Assembly (NCBI GenBank): GCA_031398385.1
Contig: JANNNE010000252.1
Coordinates: 1 to 7,478 of the forward strand
From: Ideonella_A sp031398385
GTDB taxonomy: Bacteria; Pseudomonadota; Gammaproteobacteria; Burkholderiales; Burkholderiaceae_C
Direction of reading: 5' to 3'
DNA length: 7,478 nt
A program made the position numbers and the translations under genes. Position 1 is the stretch's first letter, and each line of letters opens with the position of its first letter. Positions 6,314-7,478 of the stretch are shown in pieces. Below the pieces are notes generated by a model. That model was given only the letters and a program-made list of their open reading frames with translations, was not told the DNA's origin and did not search any database.

Positions 6314-6600
6314 GGTTGTCTCCTGGGACTCGGAATGCTCGGCTGCTGCTGACAAGGTTGCCCTGAGCTGCGATCTGCAGATTGTAGAAGTCGATCACGG
6401 CCGGCTTCGCGGTCGACGACTTGCGTCAGGCGGATCCACTGCAGCCTTCCCGCGCAGCGGTGCCCGAATCGGGACAAGGACGATTGTCGATGACCGGATT
6501 GTTAGCGGCTGAAGCATCCGGCGGCTTGACGTGGGCAGCATGGTGTCGAACAAGCCACAGCCGACCGGGAAGCGACCTGTCCGCCAACGGTGCCGCCGCC
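6314..6600 (-). promoter_or_regulatory. Gap carrying the presumed receptor-operon promoter
   Basis: No gene was recognised in these 287 bp. On the minus strand TACAAT (6381-6386), a 5/6 match to a -10 box, lies about 67 nt ahead of the receptor start, but no fitting -35 was found at 16-18 nt. The AGGAGA ribosome-binding site is at 6319-6324. I looked for the TGTAwTCGAwT operator core around each TCGA in this gap and found no convincing match, so control by the LacI-type regulator is not supported here. Confidence 0.25.
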
Positions 6601-6623
6601 TCAGCGTGGTCGGCGGCTGTTGG
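6584..6623 (-). other. Imperfect hairpin across the end of the DUF547 gene
   Basis: GCCGCCG (6592-6598) pairs with CGGCGGC (6611-6617), extended by CCAAC (6584-6588) with GTTGG (6619-6623). The 12-nt loop contains the stop codon of the DUF547 gene. No U-run follows on the minus strand, so it is not a standard intrinsic terminator. It may protect the 3' end of the mRNA. Confidence 0.35.
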
Positions 6624-7386
6624 CAATCGTCCAGTCGTAGGGCGTGAAGCGGACTTCGAAATCCGCTGGCGCGGGTTGCGCGGCATAGCGGTTCGCATAG
6701 GCCAGCAGGCTGGGGGCGCCGGCGGGGACGAAATCTTCGGCATAGAACTGCAGCAGTTCGCTGAGCCAGACCCGGCGCTCGGATACCTCGATCCGGAAGT
6801 TCTCCGGGCGGGCGAAAAACGCGCGTGTTTCGCGTTCGAGTTCGGCATCCAGCGTCGCGCCGGCAAACGGGCGGCGCGGCAGGGCCGGGCAGGCCACTGC
6901 CGAGCAGTTCAATGCGAAATGCACCCGCGGCTCGTTCATCGCATTCGCAAGCGGCCGGATCACGTCGTTCTCGAAGCGGTACAAGGACATCGCCTGCCCG
7001 CCGATCACCAGCTTTCGCAGCACGAAGAACCGGATCTTGGCCAGCCCCGCATGACTGTCCGGGATGCCACTGTCGAGCACGTTGAACATCGACAACGCGT
7101 TGTAGGCGTTGATCATGTGGGCCAGACGCTGCGCACCATCGTGCAGGCTGGTCAGCCGGGTATCGGCGACATGGCGCACGTAGCGATCCAGGTCGGTGCG
7201 GTTTTTCGCGAGGGCTTCGAAGTCGACCCAGCCGCGTTCGTCGACGACCGTCGACAACACCTTGGCCCAGGCTGCTTCGGCCGCTGCCTTGCCGGGCGTT
7301 TCGATTGCAGGCGGCGGAATCCGGGTGGCGCAAGCCGACAGCAGGCACATCAGCGCCGCCAGCCAGAATGCGCGCATGAAGCTCAT
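6601..7386 (-). CDS. DUF547-domain lipoprotein
   Basis: This 261-aa protein probably sits in the envelope. The N-terminus is a lipoprotein signal: hydrophobic 6-16, then lipobox LSAC with the lipidated Cys at 19. The DUF547 (PF04784) core is recognisable from INAYNAL (92-98), SLYRFENDVIRP (134-145), HFALNCSAVACPAL (156-169, with Cys161 and Cys166) and a final YDW (250-252). The molecular function of the family is not established. The start at ATG 7386 overlaps the upstream gene's stop as ATGA, which favours it over Met4 (7377), although GAG lies a few bases ahead of Met4. It is co-transcribed with the upstream gene and separated from the Bug receptor by 287 bp, so it is probably a different transcription unit. 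Confidence 0.92.
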   Translation of the reverse strand: MSFMRAFWLAALMCLLSACATRIPPPAIETPGKAAAEAAWAKVLSTVVDERGWVDFEALAKNRTDLDRYVRHVADTRLTSLHDGAQRLAHMINAYNALSMFNVLDSGIPDSHAGLAKIRFFVLRKLVIGGQAMSLYRFENDVIRPLANAMNEPRVHFALNCSAVACPALPRRPFAGATLDAELERETRAFFARPENFRIEVSERRVWLSELLQFYAEDFVPAGAPSLLAYANRYAAQPAPADFEVRFTPYDWTIANSRRPR

Positions 7387-7478
7387 CTCGACAGATCGGC
7401 TTCGGGTTGCCGCTCCTGCAGCGCGGCTGCGCGTGAACGCCCCTTCAGGAACTTGATCGGGAAGGTGGCCACGCCGTT
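7383..7478 (-). CDS. C-terminal fragment of an unrecognised gene upstream of the DUF547 gene
   Basis: The minus-strand frame entering from the right edge is open for 31 codons and ends in a TGA that overlaps the DUF547 start (ATGA). It reads NGVATFPIKFLKGRSRAAAL, then a short polar tail ending in DLSR. The 4-bp overlap is typical of translationally coupled operon genes and is the main evidence that it is real. The fragment is too short to assign a family. Confidence 0.6.
   Translation of the reverse strand, partial: NGVATFPIKFLKGRSRAAALQERQPEADLSR

Noticed and set aside
4826..6352. 508-codon open frame on the plus strand
   Set aside because: It runs antisense through the Bug receptor and flavoprotein genes and its translation is rich in His, Arg, Gln and Asp with no family motif. 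This is the usual antisense shadow in GC-rich coding DNA.

Overview
The window is a GC-rich bacterial stretch, most likely from a betaproteobacterium of the Burkholderiales type. The main clue is a Bug/TctC-type solute receptor with no TctA/TctB partner beside it; such orphan receptors are greatly expanded in that group. Taxonomy is inferred from gene content only. No tRNA, rRNA, CRISPR array, insertion sequence, phage gene or defence gene was seen.

Layout, left to right. (1) Positions 1-236 hold three clear units plus one degenerate unit of an 18-bp tandem repeat, and a doubtful reading frame whose ATG overlaps the permease stop. (2) Positions 233-2585 (minus) carry an ABC importer of the CUT1 sugar/polyol type: a Tat-exported binding protein, then one MalF/UgpA-like permease. 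The second permease and the ATPase are not in the window. (3) Positions 2586-2819 are a compact divergent control region. It has a plausible minus-strand promoter and two palindromes sharing a TGTAwTCGAwT core. One covers the predicted start of the importer transcript; the other lies just ahead of the regulator. (4) Positions 2820-3881 (plus) encode a LacI/GalR regulator. (5) Positions 3884-6313 (minus) hold a two-gene unit: a Bug periplasmic receptor, then an FAD-dependent oxidoreductase of the FAD_oxidored (PF12831) type. The oxidoreductase converges on the regulator gene with only 2 bp between stop codons. A 13-bp-period repeat fills the gap between receptor and oxidoreductase. (6) Positions 6601-7478 (minus) hold a DUF547 lipoprotein translationally coupled (ATGA) to the tail of an upstream gene cut by the window edge. 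This pair looks unrelated to the transport genes.

Working model (inference): the LacI-type regulator senses a sugar, polyol or derivative and represses the divergent importer operon and itself. The neighbouring Bug receptor and flavoprotein may handle a related acid or oxidised product, but no matching operator was found ahead of them, so co-regulation is unproven. The locus reads as an uncharacterised catabolic/transport island. The points most worth following are the operator pair, the orphan receptor-flavoprotein pair and the repeats in the intergenic gaps.
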